Below are positions 61,080 to 64,000 of a stretch of DNA of 64,000 nt, piece by piece. A program made the position numbers and the translations under genes. The notes under the pieces are model-generated. The model did not search any database and was not told the DNA's origin. It worked only from the letters and a program-made list of their open reading frames with translations. How positions within the stretch are numbered: position 1 is the stretch's first letter; each line of letters starts with the position of its first letter. Source of the DNA: Hygrophila difformis (taxonomy: Eukaryota > Streptophyta > Magnoliopsida > Lamiales > Acanthaceae); the NCBI GenBank assembly GCA_030278955.1, contig JAOANR010000015.1, forward strand, positions 21,980,626 through 22,044,625, read 5' to 3'.

Positions 61080-62745
61080 CCTTTAAAGCACAACATGAAT
61101 GTGATGATATGCCAGCTAAAGACATTGGAGGCTTGGAAGTTGTGTTAGTCTAGGAGTGTACTCTCATGGATCATAGGTACATACACTTCTGTCATACCTA
61201 GCAATTGGGGTGGTGACTGGAAACGCAGAACTTGTTTATCTTTGCCCTAGTTCGCGTTCCTTTTTGCAGAGTTTTGTTTACTTAATTAATTTATGGCACA
61301 AACCGTTGGTTTCAAATGTTTCTATAAACTTCTTGCCTGGGAAGTGTGAACACGTTTTCTGTTTTTTCCTGTATCGTTGTGTTAATTGTGAAATTTTGGG
61401 AGTGAGCAAGTGGATTGTGCGAGTAGATTGTCCCACTCCCCAACTTTGGTATATTTATATTTACACATTCAAACAGTACCATAACTTGTTTGGTTTCCAC
61501 TAGTTTTTATGTATATTTAGTAATAAAAGTATTTGCTTCACTCGGTTCCCTATTCCTCACCTTTCTTTCTTTAAAATATTTATGTGTCTTATTCAAATAT
61601 ACAAATGTACTATATTCAGATATATATATATATATATATATATAAATGAATTTTATCTTAATATCTTTAGATAAGTTTTTCTAAAAAAGTTAAAAGTCTA
61701 GTCTAAATATTTATAAGCTAGATTTGGAGCTCTGATGTAGCCCTATCAAAATAAAATGACATACTCAATCCTTAAATAAAATAAATAAAATGAAGATATT
61801 TTCCGGACATCAATCCGGTGGTGCATCCATCACAAAATGGCTGCACCTGCAGATATCACAAAAATACAAACATGACATAGGTACATAGATTTCTGTCATA
61901 CCTAGCAATCAGGGTGGTGACTCAAAACACAAACTTGTTATCACAAACATCCTCTCTTTCATCACATTTTTTTGCATCATACAAATATCTCTCCCATCAC
62001 ACAAAATACACAATTTCATCCATCACATAACACAACTCCCACATGCACCCACCTGCACACAATCCATTCCGGATAGACATAAACAACCTGATCTAACCTT
62101 AGCCTTTATTCTCACCCCACCTACAGTAAATACCTCCTCCTTTATTGTTCAGACGCAACTCTTAGAAAAGGTGGAAAACCCTAGGCCCCAAACCCAGTCC
62201 GTCGTCCCTATTCTCCACCAATTGGGCATTAATTGGAAAACCTGGGCCCAAAACCCTAAAACCCTATTCTCCTCCCATCTTCATCGTCACCCCCCTTCTC
62301 CCTCAACGTCGCCCCTGTTTACCAGCCGCCTGAATCTGTCACCTCTGTCTTACATTCCCGCGGTCGCCATTGTTTGTTTCGTCCGAATCCGTCGTAGAGC
62401 CTGCCGTCGAAGGTTATAGTTCATCTATCCGTCAGGTCGGCAACTGTTCATCCTCATCTGTTCGTTGATTTCACAAGTACGTGTTTATGATTTCTTAGTT
62501 ACTCAAAATAACTTTATTCTCGATAAATCTCGTCTTCTACAAATTACATAGAGCATGCCCTATTTTATAGGTGCAAAAAATAAATCTAACTCTCAAATAA
62601 ATCTCAATAAATCTTAACCGACAACTAAATCTTTGGCTAATTCAAATATTAGTATAATAATTGATTTGTTTTTAAATTCTCCACATTATTTTTTCCAACA
62701 AATTCCCCTTTAGAGATTTTTAAAAAAAAATATTAAAATTCTTCG
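61080..62745. other. 3' flank of HisRS and unassigned DNA with an AT microsatellite
   Basis: Includes the likely HisRS 3' UTR and a TA repeat at about 61620-61644. A CATCACA-rich stretch covers 61825-62040. The open frame at 62171-62419 has no recognisable protein. Confidence 0.5.
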
Positions 62746-62974
62746 TTGGAGCACTTCTCTCCAAAATGATCTTGGTGCACTTCTCACCAAACAAACTCTG
62801 AAGCACTTCTCTTCACCAACTTCGTGAACTGTTGGTGCACCATCTCATCAACTTGTTGAAGTACTATCTCTCCAACCACCTTGTTTTTCACGAATCTTGT
62901 TGATGCACTTTCTCATCAACTTGTTGAAGCACTATCTCTTCAACATTTAATTTGTGAAGCACCATCTTTTCACG
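62746..62974. repeat. Array of eight short hairpins with conserved loop and covarying stems
   Basis: Units at 62746, 62772, 62798, 62831, 62854, 62898, 62922 and 62953 share a loop like CACTTCT or CACYWTCT. Stems include TTGGAG/CTCCAA, TTGGTG/CACCAA, TGAAG/CTTCA, GTTGATG/CATCAAC and GTTGAAG/CTTCAAC. Base changes in one arm are matched in the other, except for one mismatch (62854 unit) and two G-T pairs. Confidence 0.9.
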
Positions 62975-64000
62975 ATCTAGGACATCGTCTCTCCTCATCC
63001 TTGTGTAGTATGCTTCCTGGCTCTGATTTCTGTGTTTCTGTTTGGGTTATATGCTTATAGCTTATGTTTTACAATAGTCAAATTGTATACAATGACCAAA
63101 GATATGAATAATTTTCTACTAGCTATATTTACTAAATAATTTCCGTGTTCACTCAAATTCCGAAGTGCTATATAAAAGAAAAATAAACGAACTTGCTGTG
63201 TACTTCTAGTTTGCTTTCTAATTTCTCTGCATAAAAAATACTAATAAAAATAGTATTCACCACTGTTTCTGATTTACTATGTGTTTATGTGATTATGTCT
63301 TTTCTGCAGTATGTATTTTGGCTCGTGCTACTCTGTTTATGTTTTTGTAAATTGTCGGTGATTCTGTTTCATAGTGTAATTGATGTTTCACTTTTTGTTT
63401 AGATCACCTAGCATTTATAAGCAATTGATGTTTCAAATAGTTCTCTCATATTAAGATATAGTAAGTGCGAAGATTCAAAAATTGTGGGGAATTGGGCACA
63501 GAATATTGGGGGATTCCGAGAATTGGTTGAAGGGGTCAAAAAGGGTGAATTTTTCTAGTCGCCCTTCTCCGGAAAAAAAGGTTAGGGAAAGTGAAGAAGC
63601 GATTCCTACAGGGACATTGTTACATTCTTGTTGATCGCATTCGCATGTTTGTGTCAAGATTAAATTTTTATCATACCCCCATGTTAAAATGAACAAAGAT
63701 ATTAGGGTTTAAGCTTAACCTTCATTAATTAATACTCCCCATTTATTTACATTGGCATATTTATTATTTTTGGTGGGGTTTTGACCGATTAAATGTTGAA
63801 AAAGGTGAGTAAAAATTCTCATTTCTCACTTTCTCGGTACTATTTGAATCTTGAATAAGAACTTAAAATGAAAATGCTATAAGTCCTAACTCATAATGTT
63901 CATTTTCCTTATTATCATTCCTCTTAAGTCTTAAATTATTTCCAGTTGATATTATGTTATTAAGGTGACAAGCTGGTGCATACGTCTAGTTTTAAAACTT
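62975..64000. other. Unassigned AT-rich DNA
   Basis: No gene, repeat unit or RNA gene was recognised. The sequence may belong to the element that carries the hairpin array just upstream. Confidence 0.4.

Noticed and set aside
62171..62419. 82-codon frame near the right end
   Set aside because: It is rich in Pro, Ser and His in an otherwise non-coding stretch, with no recognisable family.
62746..62974. CRISPR-like array
   Set aside because: Plant nuclear DNA, units too short, the repeats are hairpins with variable stems and there are no unique spacers of constant length.

Overview
The window is nuclear DNA from a flowering plant, most likely a eudicot. Genes have GT-AG introns and 5-8 exons, and every common class of plant transposon is present: MULE, Ty3/gypsy, Ty1/copia, SINE, LINE, hAT, CACTA, mariner-like MITEs and probably Helitrons. 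Two ordinary host genes are intact: a cellulose synthase-like glycosyltransferase (36121-40104, +) and a cytosolic-type histidyl-tRNA synthetase (53666-61079, +). A third small gene (8838-9182, +) encodes a 114-residue coiled-coil/membrane protein that I do not recognise.

The first 14.8 kb looks like one large two-gene MULE or its remains. A MURA transposase (296-3275, +, 5 exons) and a convergent Ulp1-type SUMO-protease-like gene (13902-10154, -, 8 exons) both splice into uninterrupted frames with their catalytic residues present. Between them lie a 695-bp satellite array (3670-7810), a palindrome-rich minisatellite, a MITE inside a MITE, and the small coiled-coil gene.

From 15.1 to 35.9 kb the DNA is nested retrotransposons. 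A tRNA-derived SINE is split by a gag-only LTR element (15162-17140) and by a 3-kb solo LTR (17154-20198). A second solo LTR follows (20648-23201). A decayed Ty1/copia element (23869-35846, -) has its left LTR split by a young, coding-free, 6.5-kb LTR element (23956-30437). Target-site duplications fix most of these boundaries and the order of insertion. The copia element ends 274 bp before the start codon of the glycosyltransferase gene.

From 40.1 to 52.7 kb the DNA is AT-rich and holds MITEs, a SINE, two long foldback elements (43473-45951, which contains a LINE 3' end and a hAT MITE, and 48902-49904, which sits in a probable Helitron) and a hAT element with a perfect 8-bp duplication. A frameshifted ARM-repeat gene fragment (about 52.7-53.2 kb) comes just before the HisRS gene. 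HisRS intron 6 is swollen to 3.3 kb by four MITEs and a SINE.

The most interesting signal is a shared architecture. Tandem arrays of short hairpins, with conserved loops and stems that change by compensatory pairs, occur at the same place in the gypsy LTR families and again at 62746-62974. The arrays differ in sequence but share the design. In one of them each hairpin looks like a tRNA T-arm and carries a perfect Pol III B-box.
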